Source: an uncultured Mycoplasmatota bacterium (GTDB taxonomy: Bacteria > Bacillota_I > Bacilli_A > RF39 > UBA660). From it: a stretch of DNA of 25,020 bases. The stretch covers positions 1 to 25,020 of the forward strand of contig CALEBF010000007.1 in assembly GCA_937944975.1 (NCBI GenBank). The letters run 5' to 3'. Made by a program: the position numbers and the translations under genes. Shown piece by piece: positions 24,705 to 25,020 of this stretch (within the stretch, counting starts at the first letter, position 1; the number at the start of each line of letters is the position of its first letter). The notes under the pieces are model-generated. The model had not been told where the DNA came from and ran no database searches. It saw only the letters and a list, made by a program, of their open reading frames with translations.

Positions 24705-24944
24705 ATGAAAGATACGACACAATATGACATTTACAATATTATTGGAAAGAATATCAAAAAATATCGGAAGAAAGCGGGTCTAACACAGAAAAAATTAGCA
24801 GAATCTCTTTTACTTAGTGAAAGCTTTATCGCAAAATTAGAATCTGTTACTTATCAAACTATATCGATTGATACATTAGACCAAATTGCCCATAAATTAA
24901 ATACACATATATCAAAATTCTTTTTAGATGATGAAGAAGAATAA
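24705..24944 (+). CDS. small XRE-family transcriptional regulator
   Basis: A 79-residue single-domain Cro/CI-type helix-turn-helix protein. The HTH is LTQKKLAESLLLSESFIAKL (about residues 26-45), followed by the usual fourth and fifth helices (ISIDTLDQIAHKLN) and an acidic tail. GAGGTG precedes the ATG. It is divergent from natAB, so autoregulation and control of natAB are the natural guess; no effector domain is present. Confidence 0.9.
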   Translation: MKDTTQYDIYNIIGKNIKKYRKKAGLTQKKLAESLLLSESFIAKLESVTYQTISIDTLDQIAHKLNTHISKFFLDDEEE

Positions 24945-24953
24945 AAAAGCAGA

Positions 24954-24988
24954 CTACTTTCTAGCGTGAAGTTGTCAATAGAAAGTAG
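24954..24988 (-). terminator. terminator of a gene entering from the right edge
   Basis: A perfect 10-bp stem (24954-24963 with 24979-24988) with a 15-nt loop is followed on the minus strand by six U. The plus strand lacks a T-run at this point, so it serves minus-strand transcription. Confidence 0.65.
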
Positions 24989-25002
24989 ACAATAAAAAAG
25001 TA

Positions 25003-25020
25003 TTATTTAAACCCTAATTG
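25003..25020 (-). CDS. possible C-terminal end of a gene cut by the window edge
   Basis: The minus strand reads Gln-Leu-Gly-Phe-Lys-stop at the very edge, followed 14 bp later by the terminator at 24954-24988. Only five codons are visible, so nothing can be said of the product. Confidence 0.25.
   Translation of the reverse strand, partial: QLGFK

Overview
The window is low-GC, AT-rich DNA with Gram-positive style ribosome binding sites (AGGAGG-type) and many short U-tract terminators. A CotJA/CotJB fusion followed by CotJC, a tRNA-His with encoded CCA, an agrBD pair and an anchored arylsulfate sulfotransferase suggest a spore-forming Bacillota, possibly a gut Erysipelotrichia/Coprobacillus-like bacterium. 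That placement is inference; no rRNA or other phylogenetic marker was compared.

Layout, left to right. (1) 17-856: agrB-agrD quorum-sensing peptide genes on the minus strand, including a 40-codon GTG-start agrD, closed by a strong terminator. (2) 1038-2614: a cold-shock protein and a convergent HNH-family protein that has lost its key histidines; they share one hairpin. (3) 2728-5373: PMCA-type Ca2+ P-type ATPase. (4) 5508-5843: a stand-alone transposase-like HTH protein. (5) 5907-8497: a membrane-anchored arylsulfate sulfotransferase divergent from a membrane-anchored SGNH hydrolase. (6) 8608-16493: a very AT-rich accessory block on the minus strand that looks like a defence island. In transcription order it holds a winged-helix/FokI-like endonuclease, a MazG-like nucleotide pyrophosphohydrolase, a PD-(D/E)XK plus Schlafen-type (DUF2075) helicase, a small HEPN protein with an RNxxxH motif, and an OLD-family ATPase/Toprim nuclease interrupted by one in-frame TAA. 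An unrecognised 264-codon gene with its own promoter follows. (7) 16934-17010: tRNA-His, with the island lying on its 3' side. (8) 17156-18186: the cotJ spore-coat operon. (9) 18260-20050: a lipoprotein and D-Ala-D-Ala ligase. (10) 20035-22603: an ABC-F ATPase and a UcpA-like short-chain dehydrogenase. (11) 22672-24571: a NatAB-type ABC transporter, divergent from a small XRE regulator. The right edge has the terminator, and possibly the last codons, of a further minus-strand gene.

The most likely novel unit is the MazG / nuclease-helicase / HEPN / OLD cluster: four genes with 29, 7 and 32 bp gaps, preceded 114 bp upstream by the FokI-like endonuclease. It combines predicted nucleotide hydrolysis, RNA cleavage and two kinds of DNA processing in one probable transcript and does not match Gabija, PARIS or Septu as I know them. 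The interrupted OLD gene raises the question of decay versus readthrough or split expression.
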